Below are positions 40,534-49,635 of a stretch of 64,000 nucleotides of DNA, one piece after another. This DNA is from Acidiflorens sp963847715 (GTDB lineage: Bacteria > Acidobacteriota > Terriglobia > Terriglobales > Acidobacteriaceae). Location of the stretch: contig CAWKAZ010000014.1 of the NCBI GenBank assembly GCA_963847715.1, forward strand, positions 186,001 to 250,000. The letters are read 5' to 3'. The translations under genes were made by a program, and so were the position numbers. Under the pieces are notes generated by a model. It was not told the DNA's origin. It worked only from the letters and a program-made list of their open reading frames with translations, and searched no databases. How positions within the stretch are numbered: position 1 is the first letter of the stretch; the number at the start of each line of letters is the position of its first letter.

Positions 40534-42096
40534 TTGGCCTACGACGATCTGCGCGACTGGATCAAGGCGCTCGAACGAGCAGGAGAACTGAAGCGCATCC
40601 GCACGGAAGCGGATCCCGTGCTGGAGATCGCAGAAATCACCGATCGAGTCTCGAAGAGTCGCGACGAGAAGGGAACCGTTGGCGGATCGGCTCTGCTCTT
40701 CGAGAACCTCAAGGGCTACCCGGGCTCGCGTCTTCTCATCAACCAGTTTGGATCGGCGCGCCGCATGCGGCTTGCGCTTGAAGTGGAGAAGCTCGATGAA
40801 GTTGCGGAGCGCATCCGCGGGTTTATGGATGTGAAGTCTCCGCAGGGCTTTCTTGACAAGGTGAAGATGCTGCCCATGCTGGCCGAGATGGGCAAGTTCT
40901 TTCCTAAGACGGTTGCAACCGGACCTTGCAAAGAAGTGATCAAGCGCGACAATTTCTCTCTGTTGGATTTTCCCATTCTGCAGTGCTGGCCGAAAGATGG
41001 CGGGCGTTTTATTACCTTGCCTTGCGTGATCACGCGCGATCCGAAGACGGGGAAGCGCAACGTCGGAATGTATCGCATGCAGGTGTACGACGAGCGCACG
41101 ACTGGCATGCACTGGCAACGGCAGAAGGTGGCTGCCGAGCACTATCGCGATCGCATGCGGGGGACGCAGCAAGCTGCGTCTCTACGAGTGGATCTGATGG
41201 CCCGATCTTCGGGAGGCTCAATGCTGGCTGAGGGAGATCGTCCTTCCGGCAAGATGGAAGTGGCTGTTGCTATCGGAACCGATCCCGCGTTGACGTTCTC
41301 CGCTATCGTGCCTGCGCCGCCCGATGTTGAGGAGTTCATCATTGCTGGATTCCTGCGGCAGAAGCCGGTTGAACTAGTGAAGTGCGAGACGGTCGATCTG
41401 GAAGTTCCCGCCGATGCGGAAATCATTCTCGAAGGCTACGTGAATCTCGACGAGCTTCGCACCGAAGGGCCGTTCGGCGATCATACTGGTTTCTACTCGC
41501 TCGAAGACGAGTATCCCGTGTTTCACGTTACCTGCATCACGCATCGCAAGGATCCGATCTACGCGACTACCGTTGTCGGCAAGCCACCGCAGGAAGATGC
41601 ATGGATGGGCAAAGCGGTGGAGCGAATCTTCCTGCCGCTGATGAAGCTGACGATTCCCGAGCTGGTCGACATCAACTTGCCGATCGAAGGCGTGTTTCAC
41701 AACCTGATGATTGTCTCGATTCGTAAGTCGTATCCGGGACAGGCGCGCAAAGTGATGAATGCGATCTGGTCGCTGGGCCAGGCTATGTTCACCAAGTGTA
41801 TTGTCGTGGTCGATGAAGACGTGGACGTTCAGAATGTCGCCGACGTGACATTGAAAGCTCTGAATAACATTGATCCCGAGCGCGACATCCAGTTCACGAT
41901 GGGGCCGGTTGATTCGCTTGACCACGCCTCGCGGCTCGCAAACTACGGGTCGAAGATGGGAATTGATGCTACGCGCAAGTGGTCGACGGAAGGGTTTGGG
42001 CGTCCTTGGCCCGATGAGATCGTCATGGACGCGAAGACGCGTGCTCTGGTTGACGGTAAGTGGAAAGCGCTGGTGAAGGAATTGGGGATGGAATAG
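40534..42096 (+). CDS. ubiD: UbiD-family prenylated-FMN decarboxylase
   Basis: The 520-residue protein aligns by eye with UbiD throughout. It starts AYDDLRDWIKALERAGEL, contains ITRDPKTGKRNVGMYRMQV, and has the acidic catalytic loop NLDELRTEGPFGDHTGFY, which supplies the conserved glutamates. It ends with WPDEIVMDAKTRALVDGKW. It decarboxylates an aromatic acid, most likely the polyprenyl-hydroxybenzoate or a menaquinone-pathway analogue, using prenylated FMN made by UbiX (not in this window). The start is TTG with AGGAGGAG upstream. Residues about 208-240 form an extra loop compared with usual UbiD, coinciding with a palindromic DNA insertion. Confidence 0.93.
   Translation: MAYDDLRDWIKALERAGELKRIRTEADPVLEIAEITDRVSKSRDEKGTVGGSALLFENLKGYPGSRLLINQFGSARRMRLALEVEKLDEVAERIRGFMDVKSPQGFLDKVKMLPMLAEMGKFFPKTVATGPCKEVIKRDNFSLLDFPILQCWPKDGGRFITLPCVITRDPKTGKRNVGMYRMQVYDERTTGMHWQRQKVAAEHYRDRMRGTQQAASLRVDLMARSSGGSMLAEGDRPSGKMEVAVAIGTDPALTFSAIVPAPPDVEEFIIAGFLRQKPVELVKCETVDLEVPADAEIILEGYVNLDELRTEGPFGDHTGFYSLEDEYPVFHVTCITHRKDPIYATTVVGKPPQEDAWMGKAVERIFLPLMKLTIPELVDINLPIEGVFHNLMIVSIRKSYPGQARKVMNAIWSLGQAMFTKCIVVVDEDVDVQNVADVTLKALNNIDPERDIQFTMGPVDSLDHASRLANYGSKMGIDATRKWSTEGFGRPWPDEIVMDAKTRALVDGKWKALVKELGME
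41163..41180. repeat. Palindromic repeat inserted in frame within ubiD
   Basis: GACGCAGC and GCTGCGTC flank a 2-base loop, followed by TCTACG. The extra segment (about 41155-41250) lies between HYRDRM and SGKMEVAVA, where UbiD proteins normally run straight on. It is read through in frame (GTQQAASLRVDL). Confidence 0.65.
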
Positions 42097-42198
42097 GGGA
42101 TCTTCCTCGCAAACTGCTTCTCTCACCGGTAGACACTGCCGCGACCTTGACATCGCTGGTGCCATTAGTTAATCCTTGAACGCTTTCACGGGACACAA

Positions 42199-44900
42199 AT
42201 GAACTCTGAACAACATTCAGTTCGTAGAATGCGCCTTCCCCGTTGGCTCCCTCTTACTTTTCTGGCGGTCTCGACGCTCGGCATCAATTTGCCGCTCAGG
42301 GCTCAGACGCCCGACCCGAAGCAAGACTTTCTGCTCATCGTGCCGCATACCCATTGGGAAGGCGCGGTGTTCAAGACCCGGGAGGAGTATCTGCCGATTG
42401 GGCTGCCGCACATTATGAAGGCGCTCAGCCTCCTGCAGAGATATCCGCAGTATCACTACGTCCTCGATCAGATGGCCTATGTCAGGCCTTTTCTGGAACG
42501 TTACCCCAATGAAGTTCCCACTTTCAAGAAGATGCTCGACGAGCGTCGCTTGGAGATCGTGGGTGGTACGGTGGTCATGGAAGATGAGAATGTACCTTCC
42601 GGCGAATCCATCGCGCACCAGTTTTTGCTATCCAAGTGGTTTTTTCGCGATCGGCTCGGTTATGAAGTGCGGACGGGATGGGGACTCGACACCTTCGGGC
42701 ACAACGCGCAAATGCCGCAGATCCTGAAACTGGCGAACATGAATTCCTATTGGTTTTCGCGCGGCGTCTCCAGTTCGCAAACGCCGGCGGAAGTTACCTG
42801 GCAAGGGATTGATGGCACAACCATACCTGGACACTGGCTGCCCACGGGATACAATCCCTTCGATGAGCACCCATCTACCTTTCAGAGCTTCGAAACAGCG
42901 ATTCGTTCCAGCTTCGATGCGTTGACTCCTTTCTCGCGCGGACCAGGGCGAGTGCTTTTCGCGGGATCAGACGTCAGCGATCCGGACGAGACACTTCCGG
43001 GATACGTGGACCAGTGGAACCGCACCAAATCAGAACCGTTTTCCATCCAGTTGGGAACGCCCACGGATTTCGAGTCTCTGAGGGGGAAGCTAGCGCCGTC
43101 GTCGAGCGGCCGGTCATTGTAGGAGACTTGAATCCCGTTTTTCAAGGGCGTTTACAGCACGCGCATTGAGCTCAAACGCTGGATGCGCGACATGGAGCGC
43201 ACGCTCACTTCGGCGGAGAAAGCCAGCGTACTTGCGGGACGCACCTCGACGTCTGATCGTGAGGCGATCGAACGCGCCTGGGAGCCGATGCTTTTTAATC
43301 AGACGCACGATCTTAGCTCAGGGGTGATGTTGGATCACGTCTATGAGGACACGCTGGCGGGCTATCGGTTCTCAAAACGTCTAGGTGACGAAATCCTGGA
43401 AAGCGATCTCGACGCTTTGCTCTCGAAAGTGGATACGCAAGGCCCCGGAGCGCCTCTGGCAGTGTTTCAACTTTTTAGGATGGGATAGAAGCGACTACGT
43501 GGAGGCCATAGTCGGATTCAGCCAGCCCAAAGTTTCGGGTATTGAGCTGCAGGATGCATCGGGTAAAGCCGTGCCCATTCAAGTCTTGGCAAGCCACTCC
43601 AACGGTGGCGATGGCGGCCTGAGTACCGCGACCATCGCATTTATCGCCCGTGACGTTCCCGCGATGGGCTATACCATCTACCATGTGGTTCCGGTTCTTC
43701 CAGGAGCCGCGCCCGAAGTGGCGTCGCGCAGCAAAGGAGAAGAATCAGCCTCTCGCGGTCAATCCTACCGCCACCAACCGCGACGATTTCGGCAGTATGG
43801 AGAACGAGTTCTACAAGGCGACCGTGAATCTTTGGACCGGCGAAATCACCAGTCTGGTGCTGAAGAAAAATCGTTGGGAGGTTTTGAGCAAGCCGGGAAA
43901 TATCGTCGCCCGGGAGGAGGACCGTGGCGATTTTTGGGAGCTCGACGGAACTTTGGCGGCTGACCGCGCGACCACTGAGAAGAGGCCGATTGGCCTGCCG
44001 CGTCCGGACGCGACTCAGTGGAGCAATAATTATATTGGGGGTGGCGCGGAAGTGAAGCCGGGACCTGTGGTAACACAATTTTCCAGTTCACACCCCTTTG
44101 GCAAGAATCAATTCGACACGACAATCCGGATGTATCCGGGCATTCAACGGATCGACATTCATACGGAAATCGTGAATATGGAGCCATCGGTTCGATACCG
44201 GGTACTATTCCCGACCACGATTCACGACGGTACGAACACGCAGGAGATCGCCTTCGGCGCCGTAGAGCGACCGCTTCATCAGGAATTCCCTGCCCAGAAT
44301 TGGGCTGACTACAGCTCTGGGGGACGCGGGCTGGCAGTGCTGAATCGAGGCTTGCCCGGCAACAATGTGACCGACGACACCATGATGGTCTCTCTGCTGC
44401 GCTCCACGCGGCTTGAGGTGTACGGGGCAGACGATTCGGGATTTGATCCGGCTAAGGCTTCGGAATCCGATACAGCTCTGGAGTTGGGCAAGCGAATCGC
44501 TCATGACTACGCTCTGGTTCCTCACGTGGGAAGCTGGCAGGACGCCCAGATTTTTCGCGCTGGACTGGAGTTCAATAACCCGCTGATCGCGCGGAATGTC
44601 GACGCCCACGCCGGTGCCATGCCGAAACGATGGGCGTTACTGGAGATTTCCACTCCGGACGTGGTTTTATCTGCGCTCAAGCCGAGCCGCGAAAACGAGA
44701 TCGCCTTGCGAGTTTATGAGGCAGCCGGACATTCGGTCCAGCACGCCGTAGTACATTTCGCTCTGCCATTGGTTTCGGCGCGCGAAGCGAACCTCATTGA
44801 AGATCCAGGGCGAGAATTACAGAGCAAGGGGAATATGATTTCCTTTGATCTGCATCCTTATGAGATCAAGACATTCCGGTTGCGATTTGCGGCGCAGTAG
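42199..44900 (+). pseudogene. Exported GH38 alpha-mannosidase, four frameshifts
   Basis: The ATG at 42199 opens a signal-bearing N-terminus (PLTFLAVSTLGINLPLRAQ) and a GH38 domain with VPHTHWEGAV and the nucleophile region GWGLDTFGHN. The frame breaks at about 43093-43096 (one base lost or two gained). It breaks again at about 43146, 43463 and 43736 (one extra base each). Each following frame continues the protein: AVVERPVIVGDLNPVFQG, then MRDMERTLTSAEKASVLAG, then WDRSDYVEAIVGF, then NQPLAVNPTATNRDDFG. The last 389 codons are open and contain the C-terminal beta domains. Intact, it would be about 900 residues and trim mannosides outside the cytoplasm. Four breaks make an active product very unlikely as written. 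Confidence 0.85.
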
Positions 44901-44928
44901 GGCGATGGGCGTCGCCCGCCCCAACAGC

Positions 44929-44948
44929 GGCGGACAGGAATGTCCGCC
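44929..44948. terminator. Hairpin between convergent genes
   Basis: GGCGGACA and TGTCCGCC form a perfect 8-bp stem around a GGAA loop. It sits in the 58-bp gap between the convergent mannosidase and kinase genes. It is probably a two-way terminator or a dispersed palindrome; no T tract follows. Confidence 0.5.
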
Positions 44949-44958
44949 TCCACACGAG

Positions 44959-47757
44959 CTATTGTTTGGTTTCCTGCAGCAGCACTACGTCGGAGGCGGT
45001 GTGCCCGCGAAGGATGCCTAGACTCTTTCCGTCCGGCGACCAGTGAAATGACAAGATCTGCTCGGCATCGAATTTTGTGATCTGGTGGCCGGGCGAGCCA
45101 TCGAGCGGCGAAATCCAGACGTTATCTACGCCATTTTCGCGCACGGGATAGGCGACCGCCTTGCCGTCGGGTGTGAATTGCGGGCCTGCGGAAATGCGGG
45201 GGTTAGCGTCGAGCAAGCGCGGATTCTTGAGGATCCCGAGATCCAGCAGCGCGATCTTAATGGTGCCTTCCTCTTTTTCCATGTCCAGGAATTTGATCAT
45301 GTAGGCGAGGGTTTTTCCATCGGGCGAGATGCCCATTCCACGGCCTGCTTCGAAGGAATGGGGCACGGCGCTGCCCGGAATCGGCTCAGCTTTGCCGGAT
45401 GCATCGAGCGGGACACGCCAAATTTGCTTCACGTCCCTGAAAAAATAAACCCATGAGTGATTTCCAGAGCAAGTTGGCAGGAAAAAGGCGTCGTTGTCGC
45501 CATTCGTTAACCGTGTGGGATGAGAGCCGTCCGCGTTCGCGCGCCAAATGCCGATCCCATTCGTGCCGCCGTGAAATGCCCATGGGAAGACGATGGACTG
45601 AGTTCCACAAACGGACAGACTGAGAATTCCAGCCGCCGGATCCGTCGCCAGTACAGTCGGATTCTTCCCGTTGATATCGGTTCGCAAAAGTCGGGCGAAG
45701 TCGGATGTCAGCAGAGCGCCGTCGGAGGCCCAGTTGAAGCTGCTGATTTTTTCTCCGTCCACGATTAAGGTACTGGCCGCTGGAGACGGGCTGCCCTCAG
45801 CCGGCAGAATAAAAAGATTGCTCACCGATTTCTGCTGAACGGTGGCAAGCGTCTTTCCATCGGCTGAAAACGTCAGGGTGGAATAGGTGTTGGTGTCGTG
45901 CGAGATGGCGTGCACCTGTCCATCGGACAACGAGATGAACCCAATCTGGATGCGGCCGAGGTCCGGACCTTTTTGCCGATACGTAACAAACAGGCCTTCG
46001 CCGACGGTCGACCACTGCAAGGCGGTTATCTCCTTATCCGAAAACGGGATGATACTTATTTTTCCACCGTCCAGATCGTACAAACTCACGGCGCCAAATG
46101 TACCGCTCGGTATGTCGGGATAAGCGATCTTCTTGCCATCGGGAGACCAGGCAAGCCAACGCGGCAGGTAGGACAGTGGAATGTCGAAAAGAACCTTCTC
46201 GTCACTGCCGTCCAATCTTGCGTTGAGGAGGCGAAGTTTGCCTGTCTCCGGATCGTTGGCGCGGAAATAAGCCATGCGTGCGCCGTCTGGGGAGAACGCA
46301 AACGTGCTATCCACGTCGGTGACCACCTTCGTCGGCGTGCCTCCCAGGACCGGCGCGCGATAAACACTGAAATCGCTGTTAATGGCGTTTTCGGCCTTGC
46401 GGAAGTAAACGTAATTTCCGTCGGGCGAAAAGGCGACATTGGGGATGGTGTTTGAGGGCGGAACGATTTGTGTGTCGCTGCCGGTGGCAATGTTGCGCAG
46501 CCAGAGACTGTTCTGGCCCTTGTCGTCCATCACCGTAAGCAGGTATTTTCCGTCGGCGGAGATGGCGGTCACGACTGCTTTGCTGGAACTGGTGGCCTGA
46601 GAAATGCTGAAGTTCTGAAACGGAAGTGGCGCGGCACGATGCATCATCGAATACACGCCAAACCCTGCCGCCGCCAGAATGACCAGAGCGGCCAGCGCTC
46701 CTGCTGCCAGTCCGAATTTATGTTCTTTCGCCGCCGCCACCACTGCCGAACTGCTGCTGTGCGCAGGCTGCGCAGAGCCGCTTGCGGGGACGGGCGTTAC
46801 TCCGCTGAGTGGTGCAGGAGTCTGCGGGCGGCTGAGCGTTCCGCTCGAACCGGCGGCGGTTGCATCCGTCCGGCTGGGAGCGGCGGTGCGGCTGGAATCG
46901 GTCTCGCGCTTGAGACGCTTCAGATCGGCCCGCAAATCGGCTGCGTGCTGGTAGCGCAGGTCACGATCTTTTTCCAGAGACTTATTAATGATGCGTTCGA
47001 GTTCCGCCGGCAGATCAGGATTCATGCGCACGGCGGCAACCGGGGTCGAGTCGAGAATCTCACGCTGGATCACTCCCGAGCTTTCGCCGCGAAAGGGCAA
47101 CATGCCGGTTGCCATTTCATAGAGCACCGCTCCGAAGGAAAACAGGTCAGTGCGCGAGTCCAGTTCCTTGGCCCGCACCTGCTCCGGCGACATGTAAGCT
47201 ACCGTGCCCACCGCCATCCCGGGACTGGTCAGGTGCGTCTCGGCGATGGCAGTTTCAGTGGCGTCGATTGGGGCGCTGACTTTTGCGGCGGTCACCTTCG
47301 CCAGCCCGAAGTCGAGAATCTTAGCGTGTCCGCGCTTGGTCACGAAGATGTTGGCGGGCTTGATGTCGCGGTGAACGATGCCTTCCGTGTGCGCGGCGTC
47401 GAGCGCGTCGGCGATTTCGATCGCCAGCCCGAGCAATACGTCGGTCTCCACTGGACGGCCCGCGATGCGATGCTTCAGCGTCACGCCTTCCAGAAACTCC
47501 ATGGCGATGAAAGCTTGGCCGTCCTGCTCGCCGATGTCGTAGATCGTGCAGATATTCGGATGGTTCAGTGCAGAGGCCGATTGGGCTTCGCGTTGAAAGC
47601 GGGCGAGGGCCTGGGGGTCGCGGGCAACGTCTTCGGGCAGAAACTTGAGAGCGACAAACCGGTGGAGGCGCGTGTCCTCGGCCTTGTAGACGACGCCCAT
47701 GCCGCCGCCCCCCAGCTTCTCAACGATGCGGTAATGGGAAATGGTTTGTCCGACCAT
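44959..47757 (-). CDS. Ser/Thr protein kinase with C-terminal PD40 beta-propeller
   Basis: The 932-residue protein has a Hanks-type kinase domain: glycine loop EKLGGGGMGVVYKAE near residue 14-28, catalytic lysine K38 (VALKFL), HRDIKPANIF, DFGLAKV and GTVAYMSPEQ. A Pro/Ser-rich juxtamembrane stretch follows, then one membrane helix near residue 350 (ALAALVILAAAGFGVYSM). The outer part of about 550 residues is made of PD40/TolB-like blades (repeated FSPDG, WSPDGKKIAY, FTPDGKAVAY). This layout is very common in Acidobacteriota. The propeller probably senses an extracellular or periplasmic ligand. I chose the ATG at 47757. The left arm of a 977-bp inverted-repeat element begins 61 bp upstream and could disturb its promoter. 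Confidence 0.93.
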   Translation of the reverse strand: MVGQTISHYRIVEKLGGGGMGVVYKAEDTRLHRFVALKFLPEDVARDPQALARFQREAQSASALNHPNICTIYDIGEQDGQAFIAMEFLEGVTLKHRIAGRPVETDVLLGLAIEIADALDAAHTEGIVHRDIKPANIFVTKRGHAKILDFGLAKVTAAKVSAPIDATETAIAETHLTSPGMAVGTVAYMSPEQVRAKELDSRTDLFSFGAVLYEMATGMLPFRGESSGVIQREILDSTPVAAVRMNPDLPAELERIINKSLEKDRDLRYQHAADLRADLKRLKRETDSSRTAAPSRTDATAAGSSGTLSRPQTPAPLSGVTPVPASGSAQPAHSSSSAVVAAAKEHKFGLAAGALAALVILAAAGFGVYSMMHRAAPLPFQNFSISQATSSSKAVVTAISADGKYLLTVMDDKGQNSLWLRNIATGSDTQIVPPSNTIPNVAFSPDGNYVYFRKAENAINSDFSVYRAPVLGGTPTKVVTDVDSTFAFSPDGARMAYFRANDPETGKLRLLNARLDGSDEKVLFDIPLSYLPRWLAWSPDGKKIAYPDIPSGTFGAVSLYDLDGGKISIIPFSDKEITALQWSTVGEGLFVTYRQKGPDLGRIQIGFISLSDGQVHAISHDTNTYSTLTFSADGKTLATVQQKSVSNLFILPAEGSPSPAASTLIVDGEKISSFNWASDGALLTSDFARLLRTDINGKNPTVLATDPAAGILSLSVCGTQSIVFPWAFHGGTNGIGIWRANADGSHPTRLTNGDNDAFFLPTCSGNHSWVYFFRDVKQIWRVPLDASGKAEPIPGSAVPHSFEAGRGMGISPDGKTLAYMIKFLDMEKEEGTIKIALLDLGILKNPRLLDANPRISAGPQFTPDGKAVAYPVRENGVDNVWISPLDGSPGHQITKFDAEQILSFHWSPDGKSLGILRGHTASDVVLLQETKQ

Positions 47758-47988
47758 GATTAGCAGATCAAAGAATCGAATCATGGTAGGCGGGATGCGA
47801 GGCCAAGTCAACGGAGGGACGGGATAGTGTGTGGTGCATGTAGAGATGTACACTCCCCTCTCGGACGCATTGCGAAATCGCCAGTATTCATGAGGCGTGG
47901 AGCGTCATGGCATGCGTCAGATCCGCATCATTAGCGGGTGCTTGATTATTGGCATGGTTGAGTCATTTTTCCAGGCAACTCGACAAGT

Positions 47989-48427
47989 TCAGTGCTTGTA
48001 CTTCTCGCGGTCTCCAGGTGCCTCAGTCGATTGTGCTCGACCGTAGATCTTGGCCTCCACCTCGTGGAGCAGGGCTCCTGGAATGCGGGGTCATTGTGCG
48101 TTCGATCATTCGAGCGACTTTCTCGTCCTCAGCGATGCCTTCTAAGAGGCAGGACATCAGGACCTCATAAATCAAAGGGTCCTTCCTTTCCGCAAGCTCG
48201 TCGATAAACCGCACGGCAGATTGAATGAACTCGGGATCGTCGGATCTCTCACGCACGATCTTGGCGAACGTGTCATAGACGACCGTCGAAAGGTCAAAGC
48301 AGTCTTCGTCCGGACACAAAAGGTCACGGAAATTGGGGAACCTATCCAAGAGTAGGCACACCAATTCACGACCTGTCATCGTGCGTACGAGTACAAAATC
48401 AACTGCGTTATTCTTATCCGAACTCAT
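47989..48427 (-). pseudogene. DUF7674-like small protein inside the inverted-repeat element, frameshifted near its end
   Basis: The frame from 48427 encodes an acidic helical protein (TMTGRELVCLLLDRFPNFRD, then RFIDELAERKDPLIYEVLMS, then CLLEGIAEDEKVARMIERTM). The pattern of FIDxLAxxxD and LLEGIxED resembles DUF7674-type proteins; this is from memory and uncertain. As written it ends at 48023 with a low-complexity tail. One extra base at about 48072-48074 explains this: the alternative frame reads LLHEVEAKIYGRAQS and stops at 47989, a much more natural ending. The function is unknown. It is the only passenger of the element. Confidence 0.6.
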
Positions 48428-48760
48428 ACGAAATCCACATCTCTTCTCTAGAGATTATATTGGAGGCGTCGTCGATAGAGCATCTTGTATCCCTATCAAC
48501 AGCAATCGGGTAATGGGTCGCTTAAAGTCCTACTCCTGCGACTAGCAGATAAACGGAAGGACGTTGTTGTTCTTTATGCGGAGCACTGCGAAGTCTGGGT
48601 ATGCAGGTTGTCTTCGATCACATTACTCGCAACACTGACTGATCTGAGCGCAACACACATCTGTCGTGCTCATCCCCGCATTTGACGCGGGTGAAACGCA
48701 TGTCATAGCGCTTACAGCCGCATAAATACTGACGATATCGAAACGTGAACGAGAAGGTGC
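48428..48760. other. Non-coding right half of the inverted-repeat element
   Basis: Between the start of the small gene and the right terminal repeat no gene is supported. A 66-codon plus-strand frame (48485-48685) lacks a ribosome-binding site and family resemblance. The part next to 48427 must contain the promoter of the passenger gene. Confidence 0.4.
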
Positions 48761-48927
48761 GTACATCTCTACATGCACCACACACTATCCCGTCAACGGA
48801 AGGAAAGGGATTTCGACGCCTTGAGCGGCGCTTCGATTTGTGTTCTCATAATTAAAGGGCGATCCCGTGGGGGACCGTCTGCGCGCTTTAACCTCAACCC
48901 TCAACCCGTATCCTCGAGGAGAAAATT

Positions 48928-49401
48928 ATGAGCAAAGTCCCGCATATTCCCAAAGGCTACAACTCCGTTACACCCTACCTGGTCATCAAGAATGCTGCCA
49001 AAGCGATCGACTACTACAAGAAAGTGTTTGGGGCGACCGAAGTGATGCGTATGAATGGGCCGAACGGCACGGTTGGCCATGCCGAGTTGCAGATCGGCGA
49101 TTCGCGCATCATGCTGGCCGACGAAAATCCCAACATGGGCCAAGGCCATGCCAGCGCCTCGACCATTGGCGCGAGCCCGGTCAGCCTGTACATTTATGTC
49201 CCTGACGTTGACAAGGTTTTTAAGCACGCCACCGCCGAGGGAGCCAAAGTGTTGAAACCGGTCGAGAACCAGTTCTATGGAGACCGCTCCGGGTTCATTC
49301 AGGACCCGTTCGGCCATCTTTGGGGTCTGGCCACGCACGTGGAAGATGTATCGGCCAGCGAGATGGAACAACGGATGAAAAAGATGATGCCAGCTGCGTA
49401 G
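48928..49401 (+). CDS. VOC-superfamily protein, PhnB/glyoxalase-like
   Basis: The 157-residue protein has two beta-alpha-beta-beta-beta modules: SVTPYLVIKNAAKAIDYYKK with VFGATEVMRM, and SPVSLYIYVPDVDKVFKHA with DRSGFIQDPFGHLWGLATH. The second carries the FGHxW signature of the PhnB group. These proteins form dimers with a metal site or act as binding proteins, and their substrates vary. GAGGAG precedes the ATG. It stands alone downstream of the right arm of the inverted-repeat element. Confidence 0.88.
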   Translation: MSKVPHIPKGYNSVTPYLVIKNAAKAIDYYKKVFGATEVMRMNGPNGTVGHAELQIGDSRIMLADENPNMGQGHASASTIGASPVSLYIYVPDVDKVFKHATAEGAKVLKPVENQFYGDRSGFIQDPFGHLWGLATHVEDVSASEMEQRMKKMMPAA

Positions 49402-49407
49402 GGGCAG

Positions 49408-49468
49408 CTGTTAGCTCTTAGCCGTTAGCTGGGTTGAAATTCGCTTGGGTCCCGCTAACGGCTGAGAC
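49408..49468. repeat. Short TAGC/CTAA-type intergenic repeat
   Basis: The stretch holds AGCTGTTAGCTCTTAGC and, farther on, GCTAACGGCTGAGAC, which pair partly with CCGTTAGCTG. Similar strings occur at 55153-55220 and 63250-63292. Confidence 0.5.
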
Positions 49469-49478
49469 GGTTTGAGAG

Positions 49479-49592
49479 TTTACTGAAAAACTCGGCTCCC
49501 GATATCCAGCCCCTAAAGGGGCATGTGAACTCAAAAGAAGTTACGGTATCGCTAAAGCGATACCCTGATACAAAGCCGAGTTTTTCAGCAAA
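49479..49592. repeat. Interspersed palindromic element, family 1, copy B
   Basis: This is the best-preserved copy. Terminal inverted repeats TTACTGAAAAACTCGGCT and AGCCGAGTTTTTCAGCAA bound it, with 17 of 18 positions matching. The two internal palindromes of copy A (CCCCTAAAGGGG and TATCGCTAAAGCGATA cores) are present. It sits between the VOC and peroxiredoxin genes, in opposite orientation to copy A. Confidence 0.85.
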
Positions 49593-49635
49593 CCGTTGAA
49601 CTACGACGGCAATTCGCAATTTGAAAGGATTTTCA

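Larger units (their letters stand above)
47818..48794. mobile_element. 977-bp element with perfect 34-bp terminal inverted repeats
   Basis: Positions 47818-47851 and 48761-48794 are exact reverse complements over 34 bases (ends GACGGGATAGTG and CACTATCCCGTC). A 9-base direct repeat GTCAACGGA occurs at 47807-47815 and 48792-48800. Alternatively AACGGAGG and AACGGAAG flank the arms as an 8-base duplication with one mismatch. No transposase is inside; the only credible gene is a small DUF7674-like gene. The layout is that of a non-autonomous transposon or MITE with a passenger gene. An inverted duplication of a regulatory sequence is the main alternative. Confidence 0.65.

Noticed and set aside
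46468..47763. A 431-residue plus-strand open frame
   Set aside because: It lies antisense to the kinase domain of the PD40 kinase, which has clear motifs. The frame is open only because of GC-rich codon bias.
47761..47853. Longer N-terminus of the PD40 kinase starting at 47853
   Set aside because: The added 32 residues lie in the inverted-repeat arm and its flank and show no kinase similarity; the ATG at 47757 opens directly on the kinase domain.
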